This document shows positions 37,233 to 47,133 of a stretch of DNA of 64,000 nucleotides, piece after piece; the stretch's first letter is position 1, and each line of letters starts with the position of its first letter. The position numbers were made by a program, and so were the translations under genes. The notes beneath the pieces were generated by a model that was given only the letters and a program-made list of their open reading frames with translations, ran no database searches and was not told the DNA's origin. The DNA is from Clostridium caldaquaticum (lineage in GTDB: Bacteria; Bacillota; Clostridia; Clostridiales; Clostridiaceae). The DNA is taken from positions 62,001 to 126,000 of the forward strand of contig NZ_JAMSKT010000002.1 in assembly GCF_023806125.1 (NCBI RefSeq), in the 5' to 3' direction.

Positions 37233-37769
37233 ATGAAGTGTAATATATTAGGAAGAAATATCGAGGTTACAGATGGATTAAGAAATGCAATTGAGAAAAA
37301 GCTTTCTAGACTCGATAAGTTTTTTGAACATGAACAAGAAGCTTTTGTTACATTGAGTGTAGAAAAAGCTAGACAAATTATTGAAGTAACTATAAGATTT
37401 CATAGTGTCTTACTTAGAAGTGAAGAAGCAAATGAAGATATGTATGCAGCTATAGATATAGTAAGCGATAAACTTGAAAGGCAAATGGTAAAGCATAAAT
37501 CAAGGCTTGAAAGAAATTATCATGTAAACGTTCCGTTAAAATATAAAAGTATTCCTGCTTATGAATATGCTGTTGATGAAGTAAAGGAACCTAAAATAGT
37601 TAGAACAAAGAGGTTTGCAGTAAAACCGATGTCAACGGAGGAAGCAGTACTTCAAATGGATCTATTAGGTCATGACTTTTTCGTATACTCTAACGATAAG
37701 AGTGGAGATGTCAATGTAGTTTATAAGAGAAAAGATGGAAATTATGGTTTAATAGAACCTGAATTTTAA
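37233..37769 (+). CDS. hpf: Ribosome hibernation promoting factor, long form
   Basis: Binds the 30S subunit and joins ribosomes into inactive 100S dimers in stationary phase. The 178-residue protein has the N-terminal HPF domain (1-100; NILGRNIEVTDGLRNAIEKK at 4-23) and the C-terminal dimerisation domain (about 122-178; FAVKPMSTEEAVLQMDLLGH and FFVYSN). ATG 37233 follows AGAGAGGGG and gives the family length; the frame is open 63 bases upstream without a ribosome site. It lies between the raiA RNA and secA, the standard order. Confidence 0.95.
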   Translation: MKCNILGRNIEVTDGLRNAIEKKLSRLDKFFEHEQEAFVTLSVEKARQIIEVTIRFHSVLLRSEEANEDMYAAIDIVSDKLERQMVKHKSRLERNYHVNVPLKYKSIPAYEYAVDEVKEPKIVRTKRFAVKPMSTEEAVLQMDLLGHDFFVYSNDKSGDVNVVYKRKDGNYGLIEPEF

Positions 37770-37777
37770 TATATGAG

Positions 37778-37808
37778 GGCATAGGCTGAAGGGCCTGTGC
37801 CTTTAATT
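37778..37808 (+). terminator. Probable terminator after hpf
   Basis: A 9-bp GC-rich stem (37778-37786 with 37793-37801, one G-U) followed by TTTAATT. Confidence 0.6.
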
Positions 37809-37860
37809 ATGCTTAAATTATAAACATATTTTTAATTATTTAGAATTAAATTTATAAAAG

Positions 37861-37889
37861 TTGAATGCAATTTCATTAGATGGTATAAT
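37861..37889 (+). promoter_or_regulatory. Sigma-A promoter of secA
   Basis: TTGAAT (37861-37866), 17-base spacer, extended -10 TGGTATAAT (37881-37889). Confidence 0.75.
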
Positions 37890-37950
37890 CTATTAAGTAT
37901 AAGTAGTTTTATTATTACGAATTTTATTTAAGATAGTGAGGATGAAAAAC

Positions 37951-40455
37951 ATGGGAATATTGGATAAGATATTTGGAAGTTACAGTGAAAGACAAGTAAA
38001 AAAGATACTTCCAATTGTTGATAAAATAGAAGCTTTAGATGAAAGCATGCAAAGACTTAGCGATGAAGAGCTTAAAGGCAAAACAGAAGAATTTAAAAAT
38101 AGACTTTCAAAAGGAGAAACTCTAGATGACATTCTTCCTGAAGCTTTTGCTGTATGCAGAGAAGCTGCTTTTAGAGTTTTAAACATGAAACACTATAGAG
38201 TTCAGCTTATAGGCGGTATTGTACTTCATCAAGGAAGAATAGCAGAAATGAGAACTGGTGAAGGTAAAACTTTAGTTGCTACACTGCCTGCATATCTTAA
38301 TGCTCTTTCTGGTAAAGGAGTTCATATCGTTACTGTTAACGACTACCTTGCAAACAGAGATAGAGAGTGGATGGGAAAGATATATGAGTTTCTAGGATTA
38401 AGTGTTGGTGTAATTCTTCATAATTTAAATAATGATCAGAGAAGAGAAGCTTATGGATGCGATATTACCTATGGTACAAATAATGAGTTTGGCTTTGACT
38501 ATTTAAGAGATAATATGGTAATTTTTAAAGAAGAGAAGGTTCAAAGAGAGCTTAATTTTGCTGTAGTTGACGAAGTTGACTCTATACTTATAGACGAAGC
38601 AAGAACACCGCTTATAATTTCTGGTGAGGGTGAAAAATCTACAGAGCTTTATAGAATTGCAGATATGTTTGTTAAGACGCTTTTAAAGGAAAAAGATTAT
38701 ACTGTGGATGAAAAAGCTGGAGCTGTTATGCTTACAGATGATGGTGTTCACAAGGCTGAAAAGTTTTTTGGTCTTGAAAACTATACTGATACAGCTCATA
38801 TGGAAATACAGCACCACGTAGTTCAAGCACTTAAGGCTAATTATCACATGAAAATAGATAAAGATTATATTGTAAAAGATGGAGAAATTGTAATTGTAGA
38901 TGAGTTTACAGGAAGACTTATGGAAGGAAGAAGATACAGTGATGGTCTTCATCAAGCTATTGAAGCTAAAGAAGGAGTAAGAGTTCAAAAGGAATCTAAA
39001 ACATTAGCAACAATAACATTCCAAAATTACTTCAGAATGTACAACAAGCTGTCAGGTATGACAGGTACAGCTCTTACTGAAGAGACAGAATTTAGAGAAA
39101 TATACGGCTTAGATGTTGTTGTTATACCAACAAATAAGCCAATGATAAGAATAGATCATCCAGACTTGGTATATAAAAGTGAAAAGGGAAAATTTAATGC
39201 TATAGTTGAAGAGATAGTAGAAACTCATAGAAAAGGTCAACCAGTACTTGTTGGTACAGTAAGCATAGAAAAATCTGAATTAGTTTCTGCTCTTCTTAAA
39301 AAGAGAGGAATACCTCATCAGGTATTAAATGCTAAATATCATGATCTGGAAGCCGAAATAGTATCACATGCTGGTGAAAAGGGTATGGTAACTATTGCTA
39401 CAAACATGGCTGGTCGTGGTACCGATATTAAACTAGGTGATGGAGTTACAGAGCTTGGAGGACTTAAGATTATAGGAACGGAAAGACATGAATCAAGACG
39501 TATAGACAATCAGTTAAGAGGTCGTTCAGGTCGTCAGGGAGATCCTGGAGAATCAAGATTCTATGTATCTTTAGAAGATGATTTAATGAGAATATTTGGT
39601 TCTGAAAGACTTCAAGGCATGGTTGAAAGGCTTGGACTTGGAGATGATGAAGCTATAGAAAGCAAGATGGTTACAAGCGCCATAGAAAACGCTCAGAAAA
39701 AGGTAGAAGGAAACAATTTTGATATAAGAAAAACTCTTTTAGGGTATGATGATGTAATGAATACTCAAAGAGAAATTATATACAAACAGCGTGCACAGGT
39801 GCTTGAAGGTGAAAACCTGCAGCAGCAAATTCTAGATATGATAAAAGAGGTTATATCTACAGCTGTAGATTCACATATATCAGGTGTTGAGGAAGAAATA
39901 GAAAAAGATTTAGAAAAGCTTATTGCATACCTAGATGAAATATATCTCCCAAGAGGAGCAGTTTCTATAGATGAGTTAAAGGATTTGTCAAATGAACAAA
40001 TTAAAGATAAGCTTTTAACAATTGCTATGGACATATACAAGGCAAAAGAAGAAGATTTTACTTCCGAACAGATGAGAGAAATTGAAAGAGTAATTCTTTT
40101 AAGAGTAGTAGATACTAAATGGATGGATCATATTGATAATATGGATCACTTAAAGCAGGGAATTGGACTTAGAGCTTACAAACAGCAAGACCCAGTTCAA
40201 GCTTATCAGTTTGAAGGAAGTGAAATGTTTGATGAGATGATTTTCAATATAAAAGTGGATACTGTTAAGTATTTATTCCATGTTCAGATTGAAAGAGCAC
40301 CTGAAAGAGAACAAGTAGCTGTAGAAACTACAACTAATGTAGATGAGTCTCTTCCAAAGAAGCCTGTGAAAAATGATAAGAAGGTTGGAAGAAATGACCC
40401 ATGTCCATGTGGTTCAGGAAAGAAATATAAAAACTGCTGTGGCAGATTAGCTTAA
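37951..40455 (+). CDS. secA: Preprotein translocase ATPase SecA
   Basis: Motor that pushes secretory proteins through SecYEG. The 834-residue protein has Walker [10 protein letters not shown] at about 100-108, [15 protein letters not shown] near 208-222, the preprotein cross-linking region, and a C-terminal zinc motif [14 protein letters not shown] that binds SecB-like factors or phospholipid. ATG 37951 is used, with GTGAGGAT before it; the short upstream extension has no ribosome site. It is flanked by hpf and prfB. Confidence 0.97.
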   Translation: MGILDKIFGSYSERQVKKILPIVDKIEALDESMQRLSDEELKGKTEEFKNRLSKGETLDDILPEAFAVCREAAFRVLNMKHYRVQLIGGIVLHQGRIAEMRTGEGKTLVATLPAYLNALSGKGVHIVTVNDYLANRDREWMGKIYEFLGLSVGVILHNLNNDQRREAYGCDITYGTNNEFGFDYLRDNMVIFKEEKVQRELNFAVVDEVDSILIDEARTPLIISGEGEKSTELYRIADMFVKTLLKEKDYTVDEKAGAVMLTDDGVHKAEKFFGLENYTDTAHMEIQHHVVQALKANYHMKIDKDYIVKDGEIVIVDEFTGRLMEGRRYSDGLHQAIEAKEGVRVQKESKTLATITFQNYFRMYNKLSGMTGTALTEETEFREIYGLDVVVIPTNKPMIRIDHPDLVYKSEKGKFNAIVEEIVETHRKGQPVLVGTVSIEKSELVSALLKKRGIPHQVLNAKYHDLEAEIVSHAGEKGMVTIATNMAGRGTDIKLGDGVTELGGLKIIGTERHESRRIDNQLRGRSGRQGDPGESRFYVSLEDDLMRIFGSERLQGMVERLGLGDDEAIESKMVTSAIENAQKKVEGNNFDIRKTLLGYDDVMNTQREIIYKQRAQVLEGENLQQQILDMIKEVISTAVDSHISGVEEEIEKDLEKLIAYLDEIYLPRGAVSIDELKDLSNEQIKDKLLTIAMDIYKAKEEDFTSEQMREIERVILLRVVDTKWMDHIDNMDHLKQGIGLRAYKQQDPVQAYQFEGSEMFDEMIFNIKVDTVKYLFHVQIERAPEREQVAVETTTNVDESLPKKPVKNDKKVGRNDPCPCGSGKKYKNCCGRLA

Positions 40456-40460
40456 TATTT

Positions 40461-40490
40461 TTAAGGCAGGTAAGGTATTACCTGCCTTAA
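40461..40490. other. Perfect hairpin between secA and prfB without a T-run
   Basis: Arms 40461-40473 and 40478-40490 pair over 13 bp around a 4-base loop. No T-run follows on the plus strand, so termination may be weak and secA-prfB read-through possible. Confidence 0.6.
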
Positions 40491-40523
40491 GTAATACAAA
40501 AGGATATATAGGAGGTAATTATT

Positions 40524-41646
40524 ATGTATATGCAGTATGAAGAATCAATAAACAGTTTAGGAAATTTAAAGATTATACTAGATGAAATTAGGGGGTCTCT
40601 TTGACATCGAAGATATAAAAAAGAAAATCGAAGAGCTTGAGAATAAAATGCAGGAGCCAAATTTCTGGAATGATTTAAAACGGGCACAAAGCATTACTCA
40701 AGAATGCAAGTCTCTTAAAGATAAATTTGAAATATATAAAAGCTTGGAAGGCAGGATTGAAGATATTGAGGTGCTTATAGAGCTATCTTTAGATGAAGAG
40801 GATGAAAACACAAAACAGGAAATAATAAAAGAAATTCAAGAGGTAAGCAAAGATATAGACAAGTTCAGAATTGAGATAATGCTTTCTGGAGAATATGACA
40901 GAGATAACGCTATTTTAACTCTTCATGCAGGTGCAGGAGGTACAGATGCACAAGATTGGACTGAAATGCTTCTTAGAATGTATACAAGATGGTGTGCAAA
41001 TAAAGGCTATAAAATTGAAACTATAGATATGGAAATGGGAGACGAGGCGGGTATTAAAGGAGTTACTATTCGCGTAATTGGTGAGTTTGCTTATGGATAT
41101 TTAAAAGCAGAAAAAGGAATACACAGACTTGTAAGGATTTCTCCTTTTAATGCAAATGGAAAAAGGCAGACTTCATTTGCTTCAGTAGAAGTTCTTCCAG
41201 AGCTTACTGAGGATCAGGATATTGAAATAAGACCTGAAGACTTAAAAATAGATACGTATCGTTCTGGCGGGGCTGGAGGACAGTATGTAAATAAAACAGA
41301 GTCAGCTATTAGAATTACTCATCTTCCTACAGGGATAATAGTGCAGTGCCAAAATGAACGAAGCCAGCACAGCAATCGTGAAGCAGCGTTAAAAATGCTT
41401 AAGGCAAAGCTTATAGAGCTAAAAGAAAGAGCTCATAAGGAAAAAATAGAAGATTTAACAGGAGAGCTTAGAGATATAGGTTGGGGAAGTCAGATACGTT
41501 CTTATGTATTTCAGCCTTACACTATGGTTAAAGATCATAGAACAAATGCTGAGGCTGGAAACATTCAAGCAGTAATGGATGGAGAAATAGATATATTTAT
41601 AAATGAATATTTAAAACAGAGTAGAAATGGAAAATTAGATTTATAA
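40524..41646 (+). CDS. prfB: Peptide chain release factor 2, with programmed +1 frameshift
   Basis: Reads UGA and UAA. Translation starts at ATG 40524 (behind TAGGAGGT), runs 26 codons to CTT at 40599-40601, meets an in-frame TGA at 40602-40604, and must shift +1 to continue from 40603; joined as 40524-40601 plus 40603-41646 it gives 373 residues. The codon-recognition tripeptide SPF is near 206-208 and the catalytic GGQ near 251-253. The ATG at 40582 is not the true start. The shift lets RF2 control its own level. It follows secA, as in Bacillus. Confidence 0.96.
40590..40605 (+). promoter_or_regulatory. RF2 autoregulatory frameshift signal
   Basis: AGGGGGTCTCTTTGAC: an internal Shine-Dalgarno-like AGGGGG placed three bases before the slippery CTT-TGA-C, the same layout as in E. 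coli prfB. Confidence 0.97.
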
Positions 41647-41651
41647 CTATG

Positions 41652-41692
41652 AAACAAGGCTAATACTTTAGTGTATTGGTCTTGTTTTTTGC
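41652..41692 (+). terminator. Terminator after prfB
   Basis: A 15-bp stem (41652-41666 with 41672-41686, two G-U pairs) with a T6 run. Confidence 0.9.
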
Positions 41693-41846
41693 AAATAAAT
41701 GTTTTTCACTTTTATAGAGAGATAGCTCCTTTTGAAAAAAATATGGTTAGTTCCGATAAGTGATTGTAATAAAAAGTAATCAATTGGTAATACTATTAAG
41801 GATAAGCATGGGGTTAAAAATACATTTTCAAGCGAGGTGAAACTTT

Positions 41847-41972
41847 ATGCCAGACAAGTCAAATAAGCATGAAAGAAATAAAAAAATGAAGACTGAAAAA
41901 AACGCTGTAGAAACTGTTGTAGAAATTCAAAAGAGAAATAAAGATGTACATAAGATAGCTAATCCAAAATAA
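41847..41972 (+). CDS. Small charged protein (41 aa), unknown
   Basis: A short frame with ribosome site AGCGAGGTGA six to seven bases before the ATG and a terminator just after. It encodes 41 hydrophilic residues, lysine-, glutamate- and asparagine-rich, without hydrophobic segment; NKHERNKKMKTEKN (about 6-19) dominates. Such small basic hydrophilic proteins are common among spore and stress products, but no family is recognised. It lies between prfB and the convergent peptidase gene. Confidence 0.55.
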   Translation: MPDKSNKHERNKKMKTEKNAVETVVEIQKRNKDVHKIANPK

Positions 41973-41986
41973 TCAAAATAAGAAAA

Positions 41987-42027
41987 AGCAGCAGCTTAGA
42001 AAAATTTATGCTGCTGTTAATTTTTAT
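41987..42027. terminator. Bidirectional terminator between the 41-aa gene and the M28 peptidase gene
   Basis: A 7-bp GC-rich stem (41989-41995 with 42010-42016) with T-rich flanks on both strands. Confidence 0.75.
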
Positions 42028-42028
42028 A

Positions 42029-43378
42029 TTAATTTTTTTTAATCTGTATACTTAATAAAAAAGAAAATAAGACTGTACCAAGTGCTGAAAAAATCATTAT
42101 ATTTTTATAATATATAAGCATAGGGTTTCCGTTGAAACTTTGTTTTATAATTTCTTTGGATATAACATTAAAAGCTCTGTCTATTGCCTCTACACTTATA
42201 TGATCAATAGTGTCCTCTGGAGTATGAATTCTAGACATATCGCTATCACAAAATGTAACAGCATCTATGTTATTTCTTCTGAAGGGTTCATGATCACTGG
42301 CATCTTCAAAAATAAGTTTATAGTTAACTGCTTTAGTGTTTATAGTAGAAGTTATGGAGCGCATAAAGGAGGTTTCTTTTGTATCACCCTTTCCGCCCAT
42401 TATGCTGAGAGGAACTGCACTGCTGCCTATCATATCAAAGTTATACACCTTAGCTCCTTTTAGCATAGAAGAGTATTTTTTTACAAAATGTTCTGAGCCT
42501 AATAGGCCAAATTCCTCTGCATTAAAGCCTACAAAAATAATGTTTCTATCAGGTGTACCTAAAGAGGTTATGTATTTACTAAGTTCAAGTATAAAGGATA
42601 TGCCAGATGCATTATCAAGAGCACCTCTATAAATATTACCTTTTAAATCTGTTCCTAAGTGGTCAAAATGTGCGGATATAACTACTGGTGGTGTTTTAGT
42701 ATCTTTTCCCTTTATAAATCCTACTACATTATTTAAAGTAGTGTTTTTGACCTCAAAGGGTATAAAACAGGATATTTTATAATCCTTAGATAAATATTCC
42801 TTTATCTCTTTCAAGGTGGCTTCTGTAAGCATTACGTACATGCTTTGATAGCTTGTTTGAGATGCTAAAAAAGAACTTCTAAAGGTTAGAGAATTACTCT
42901 CAGGAACAAAAAATAGAAAACTGTCGCTGCCTTTTGTAATTTGAATGCCGTTATCTCCTGTTTTTATTGAGTCCTTGTTTGAAAATACTACATGGTTTTT
43001 CTTGAAACTAAGCATTTCTTCTTTGTAATCTGAACCATATTCATATTCTTTAATAATGGAAGTACTATTCTTGTCCAAAATCCTAAGATAAGGATTTTCA
43101 TCCAGCTTGTGAGGGTAATTTGAATCAAAGGGGTCATAGTAATCACCATTAAATGGTTCAAGACCATTTTGCTGAAACTGATTTTTGACAAATGCTTCAG
43201 TTTGAATATTTTCTAAAGTGCCTGCAAGCCTTCCTTTGTAGTCATCTGAGGTTAGGTAATCTATATTGTTTTTAACTGATGTGTGGTTAAATTTATAAAT
43301 GTTTTTATAGATATTTATACTGTTTGTAAATAATAATAGTGAAATTGTTAGAAAAAATGCACTGATGGTCTTTTTCAA
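42029..43378 (-). CDS. Membrane-anchored M28 family zinc aminopeptidase
   Basis: A protein of about 449 residues with an N-terminal signal anchor (about 5-25), a PA-like region, an M28 catalytic domain and a C-terminal membrane span (about 425-444). Zinc ligands are visible: ISAHFDHLG (H and the first D), ALDNASG (bridging D), NAEEFGLLG (catalytic E-E), FDMIG and a final DHEPF histidine. The TTG at 43378 is taken as start because AGGAG lies seven bases before it; the ATG at 43384 is only one base from that site. It is predicted to act outside the cell. Substrate unknown. Confidence 0.87.
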   Translation of the reverse strand: MKKTISAFFLTISLLLFTNSINIYKNIYKFNHTSVKNNIDYLTSDDYKGRLAGTLENIQTEAFVKNQFQQNGLEPFNGDYYDPFDSNYPHKLDENPYLRILDKNSTSIIKEYEYGSDYKEEMLSFKKNHVVFSNKDSIKTGDNGIQITKGSDSFLFFVPESNSLTFRSSFLASQTSYQSMYVMLTEATLKEIKEYLSKDYKISCFIPFEVKNTTLNNVVGFIKGKDTKTPPVVISAHFDHLGTDLKGNIYRGALDNASGISFILELSKYITSLGTPDRNIIFVGFNAEEFGLLGSEHFVKKYSSMLKGAKVYNFDMIGSSAVPLSIMGGKGDTKETSFMRSITSTINTKAVNYKLIFEDASDHEPFRRNNIDAVTFCDSDMSRIHTPEDTIDHISVEAIDRAFNVISKEIIKQSFNGNPMLIYYKNIMIFSALGTVLFSFLLSIQIKKN

Positions 43379-43488
43379 TTTCATGCTCCTGTAATATTAT
43401 TATCTTTAAATAATATGATTTTTAAAACTTGTATATAACTTTAAAATGTTATAAAATATTTTTTTGTCTTTTCATTTTCTACATAATT

Positions 43489-43517
43489 TTGTAAAATTAT
43501 ATAGTATTAAGTATAAT
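43489..43517 (+). promoter_or_regulatory. Candidate sigma-A promoter of tex
   Basis: TTGTAA (43489-43494), 17-base spacer, TATAAT (43512-43517). Confidence 0.65.
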
Positions 43518-43567
43518 GGTTTATGTGATAATGCAATACTCTAAAGAAGAAAGGTTGGATTGAGTTT

Positions 43568-45739
43568 ATGAATAATATAGGAAATAGGCTGGCACAGGAA
43601 TTTAATTTAAAAATAAATCAGGTTGAAAATTTTATTGAACTTCTAGACGGAGGAAATACTGTCCCTTTTATAGCAAGATACAGAAAGGAAGCAACAGGAG
43701 GGCTTGATGATATTACACTTAGAAAACTTTCAGAAAGACTTGCTTACCTTAGAAATCTTGATGAGAGAAAAGCAGATGTTATAAGACTAATAGAAGAACA
43801 GGGAAAGCTTACTGAAAAGTTAAAGCTTAATATAGAAGCTTGTGAGACATTAACAGAAGTTGAAGATATTTATAGACCATTTAAGCCTAAAAAGAGAACA
43901 AGGGCAATTATTGCACAAGAAAAGGGACTTAAGCCTTTAGCTGAGACAATTTTAAGCGGACAGTTTTCTGGAGATATTAAAGAATATGCAAAATCCTTTA
44001 TTAGTGAAGAAAAGGGAGTAAACTCAGAAGAGGAAGCTCTTCAAGGAGCTATGGATATTATAAGTGAAATTGTATCTGATGTAGCTGACTATAGAAAATG
44101 GATTAGAAGCCTTGTATACAGGGAAGGTTTCGTGGAGACCAGTGGAAGTTCTGATGAACCTACTCCTTATGAAATGTATTATAACTACAGCGAGGCAGTT
44201 AAGACTATTCCGTCTCATAGAATACTTGCAATAAATAGGGGGGAAAAGGAAAAAATATTATCTGTAAAAATAACTGTAGATAATGAAAAGATTATACAAT
44301 ATTTAAATATAAAATGTTTAAAAGAGAATAAACAAACTGATTATTACATAGCAGAGGCTATAAAAGATGCTGTTAAGAGACTGATTTATCCTTCAATAGA
44401 AAGAGAGATTAGAGCAGATTTAACTGAAAAAGGAGAACAGGGGGCTATAGAAATATTTAAAGCTAATTTAAAAGCACTTCTAATGCAGCCGCCTATAAAA
44501 GGAAAAGTTGTACTTGGATATGACCCTGGATTTAGAACAGGCTGTAAAATAGCAGTTCTTGATGACACAGGTAAATTTTTAGATCAAGCTACAGTATATG
44601 CTACTGCTCCGCAAAATGATATAGAAGGCTCAATTAAAATTTTAAAGGAATTAGTTTATAAATATGATGTAGACGTAATTTCACTTGGAAATGGAACTGC
44701 CAGCAGAGAGTCAGAAGAGGTATTGGCAAGATTAATAAAAGAGGTTAAAGAAGAGAGGGGTAAGGAGCTTTACTACGTGGTAGTTAGTGAGGCAGGGGCT
44801 TCAGTATATTCTGCTTCAGAGCTTGCTTCAAAAGAATATCCAGATGTAAATGTATCTATCAGGGGAGCGATATCTATAGCGAGAAGACTGCAGGATCCGC
44901 TAGCGGAGCTTATAAAAATTGATCCAAAGTCCATAGGTGTCGGACAATATCAGCATGATGTTACTTCTAAAAAACTGGATGAATCCCTAAAAGGTGTTGT
45001 AGAAGATTGCGTTAACTCTGTTGGTGTTGATTTAAACATAGCTACTCCATCGCTTTTATCCTACATATCTGGAATTAATTCTACTATAGCTCAAAATATT
45101 GTAGCCTATAGAGAGGAAAATGGAAAGTTTAGAAACAGAAAAGAGCTTTTAAAAGTTAAAAGACTTGGAGATAAAGCCTTTGAGCAGTGTGCAGGTTTTT
45201 TAAGAGTTATGGAAAGCGATGAGCCTCTGGATAATACTTCTGTGCATCCAGAGTCTTATAAAGCTGCAAAAGAACTTTTAAGTATTTTAGGATATACAAT
45301 GGAAGATTTAAGAAATGGAAAGCTTAATGATATAGATGAAAGAGTTAACGTAGATGGAATTAAAAGTTTAGCTGAAAGGCTTTATATAGGGGAGCCTACA
45401 TTGAGAGATATAATTAAGGAAATTAAAAAACCAGGAAGAGATCCAAGAGAAGAGCTTCCTAAGCCGATTTTTAAAACAGGAGTTATAGATATAACTCAAC
45501 TTAAACCAGGCATGGTGCTTATGGGAACAGTTAGAAATGTAGCTGATTTTGGTGCTTTTGTAGATATTGGAGTTCATCAGGATGGACTTGTACATAAAAG
45601 TCAAATGGCTGACAGATATGTAAAACATCCTCTTGATGTAGTTAAAGTTGGAGATATAGTTGAAGTTAGGGTTTTAGAAGTAGACGAAAAAAGAAAAAGA
45701 ATATCTCTCAGTATGAAAAAAGAGGAAATAATTCAATAA
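43568..45739 (+). CDS. tex: RNA-binding transcription accessory protein Tex
   Basis: A 723-residue S1-domain protein of the Tex/YhgF family. In order: helical N-terminus with FIARYRKEATGGLDD (about 35-49), the YqgF/RuvC-like domain starting at VLGYDPGFRTGCKIAVLD (about 315-332), helix-hairpin-helix repeats (AYREENGKFRNRKELLKVKRLG near 513), and a C-terminal S1 domain (LKPGMVLMGTVRNVADFGAFVDIG, about 642-665). The role is in RNA binding and transcription, incompletely understood. The ATG has a weak ribosome site. Confidence 0.95.
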   Translation: MNNIGNRLAQEFNLKINQVENFIELLDGGNTVPFIARYRKEATGGLDDITLRKLSERLAYLRNLDERKADVIRLIEEQGKLTEKLKLNIEACETLTEVEDIYRPFKPKKRTRAIIAQEKGLKPLAETILSGQFSGDIKEYAKSFISEEKGVNSEEEALQGAMDIISEIVSDVADYRKWIRSLVYREGFVETSGSSDEPTPYEMYYNYSEAVKTIPSHRILAINRGEKEKILSVKITVDNEKIIQYLNIKCLKENKQTDYYIAEAIKDAVKRLIYPSIEREIRADLTEKGEQGAIEIFKANLKALLMQPPIKGKVVLGYDPGFRTGCKIAVLDDTGKFLDQATVYATAPQNDIEGSIKILKELVYKYDVDVISLGNGTASRESEEVLARLIKEVKEERGKELYYVVVSEAGASVYSASELASKEYPDVNVSIRGAISIARRLQDPLAELIKIDPKSIGVGQYQHDVTSKKLDESLKGVVEDCVNSVGVDLNIATPSLLSYISGINSTIAQNIVAYREENGKFRNRKELLKVKRLGDKAFEQCAGFLRVMESDEPLDNTSVHPESYKAAKELLSILGYTMEDLRNGKLNDIDERVNVDGIKSLAERLYIGEPTLRDIIKEIKKPGRDPREELPKPIFKTGVIDITQLKPGMVLMGTVRNVADFGAFVDIGVHQDGLVHKSQMADRYVKHPLDVVKVGDIVEVRVLEVDEKRKRISLSMKKEEIIQ

Positions 45740-45756
45740 AATATGAATGAAATAGC

Positions 45757-45785
45757 TTGTCAAGTGTATAAAATTACTATATAAT
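45757..45785 (+). promoter_or_regulatory. Sigma-A promoter of the FMN riboswitch and ribU
   Basis: TTGTCA (45757-45762), 17-base spacer, TATAAT (45780-45785). Confidence 0.8.
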
Positions 45786-45812
45786 AATATTGTAAAAAAC
45801 TTAACAATAATA

Positions 45813-45934
45813 ATCTTCAGGGCAGGGTGACTAAGAAATTAGAATTCCCGACCGGCGGTATAGCCCGCAAGCCATTATTATGGCAGATTCGGTGTAACTC
45901 CGAAGCCGACAGTAAAGTCTGGATGGAAGAAGAT
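45813..45934 (+). promoter_or_regulatory. FMN riboswitch (RFN element)
   Basis: The RFN blocks appear in order: ATCTTCAGGGCAGGGTGA, CCGACCGGCGGTATAGCCCG, GATTCGGTGTAACTCCGAAG and CCGACAGTAAAGTCTGGATG, closed by GAAGAT pairing with the initial ATCTTC. A terminator follows at 45953, so FMN binding should switch off the riboflavin transporter by early termination. Confidence 0.97.
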
Positions 45935-45952
45935 GACGAATTCGGTCTTTTT

Positions 45953-45979
45953 GCCCTGACATTTTGTCGGGGCTTTTTA
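45953..45979 (+). terminator. Riboswitch-controlled terminator of ribU
   Basis: An 8-bp stem (45953-45960 with 45966-45973, one G-U) followed by T5. Confidence 0.88.
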
Positions 45980-46020
45980 GCGTTTCATGTATTATTTTAA
46001 TATTTAGGGAGGATATGTGT

Positions 46021-46650
46021 ATGAAGAATCAAAATTTAAACACACTAGTAAAAATATCAGTTTTAGGTGCAATGGCCTTAGTGCTTATGATGTTTGAAAT
46101 ACCTCTGCCATTGTTTCCAAATTTCTTAAAGATTGATTTTAGCGATATTCCAGCACTTTTGGGAGCCTTTGCATTAGGACCAGTAGCAGGTGTAGTTATT
46201 GAGTTTTTAAAAAATGTATTGAATGGAGCTATAACAGGTTCTACTTCTATGTGGGTAGGTGAATTGGCTAACTTTTTAGTAGGTTCAGCTTATGTATTTA
46301 CAGCAGGATATATTTATAAGAAAAATAAATCAAAGAAAACAGCAGTACAGGGTATGATACTTGGAATTATTGCAATGATAATTATTGCTTCAATATTTAA
46401 TTATTATGTATTAATTCCTTTCTATGCTAAACTATTTGGAATGCAAATTAAAGATATTGTTGCCATGGCAGCTGCTGCAAATCCGAAGATTACGGATTTA
46501 ACTGCATATATAGTTTGGGCTGTAGTTCCATTCAATGCACTTAAAGGAATTGTAATTGCCGTAGTTACAGCACCATTATATAAGAAAGTATCTCCTTTAT
46601 TTCATAGAGATGCAGTAGCTAATCCTAAGGAAGAATTAAATCAAATGTAA
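46021..46650 (+). CDS. ribU: Riboflavin ECF transporter S component
   Basis: Substrate-binding membrane subunit of an energy-coupling-factor transporter for riboflavin. The 209-residue protein has about six hydrophobic segments and the family signature IDFSDIPALLGAFALGP (about 39-55). The FMN riboswitch upstream fits the substrate. ATG 46021 is eight bases from GGGAGG; the ATG at 46015 is too close. The shared EcfAAT energising module is not in this window. The gene ends at a strong bidirectional terminator. Confidence 0.95.
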   Translation: MKNQNLNTLVKISVLGAMALVLMMFEIPLPLFPNFLKIDFSDIPALLGAFALGPVAGVVIEFLKNVLNGAITGSTSMWVGELANFLVGSAYVFTAGYIYKKNKSKKTAVQGMILGIIAMIIIASIFNYYVLIPFYAKLFGMQIKDIVAMAAAANPKITDLTAYIVWAVVPFNALKGIVIAVVTAPLYKKVSPLFHRDAVANPKEELNQM

Positions 46651-46690
46651 AAATAACAGGCTGTGGTTTCTCGCAGCCTGTTATTTTGAT
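46651..46690. terminator. Bidirectional terminator between ribU and rimI
   Basis: A 15-bp stem (46651-46665 with 46672-46686, one G-U); it overlaps the rimI stop and begins right after the ribU stop. Confidence 0.9.
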
Positions 46691-47133
46691 AAATCAAATT
46701 TCCACATTATGATGCCGTCTTCTTTTGTATCTGTATAATAACCTTTTCTTATACCTTTTTCAATGAAGCCATGCTTTTTATACAGTGCTTGTGCAGCAAT
46801 ATTTGATTTTCTTACCTCTAAGGTCATAGAATTAATACCTTCAAGTCTGCATATTTCAATAAGAGCCTCCACAATCATATCTCCTGCACCTATGCCGCGA
46901 TATTCAGGATGCACAGCTATGTTAGTTATGTGTCCTTCATCAAGTATGAGCCAAACACCACCAAAGCCAATAACAACATCTCCTAATTTTGCAACTACAT
47001 AGCGGGCAAATTTGTTTTGGAGCTCCTCTTCAGTAGATTTACGAGTCCAGGGAGTAATAAAGCTCATAGTACTTATTTTGAATATATCATCTATATATTT
47101 TTCGTTAAAAGGAACAATTACTATATTATTCAT
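46681..47133 (-). CDS. rimI: Ribosomal-protein-alanine N-acetyltransferase
   Basis: GNAT-fold acetyltransferase of the RimI group (150 residues). The acetyl-CoA loop VHPEYRGIGAGDMIV is near 74-88 and the C-terminal motif SNIAAQALYKKHGF near 109-122. It overlaps tsaB by 8 bases and is the last gene of tsaE-tsaB-rimI, a widely conserved operon. True substrate specificity in this organism is unknown. Confidence 0.93.
   Translation of the reverse strand: MNNIVIVPFNEKYIDDIFKISTMSFITPWTRKSTEEELQNKFARYVVAKLGDVVIGFGGVWLILDEGHITNIAVHPEYRGIGAGDMIVEALIEICRLEGINSMTLEVRKSNIAAQALYKKHGFIEKGIRKGYYTDTKEDGIIMWKFDLSK

Noticed and set aside
40582-40604. ATG 40582 as prfB start
   Set aside because: The 26-codon leader with an ideal ribosome site and the frameshift signal explain the gene better.
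45964-46020. Upstream extension of ribU
   Set aside because: It begins inside the riboswitch terminator; GGGAGG fits ATG 46021.
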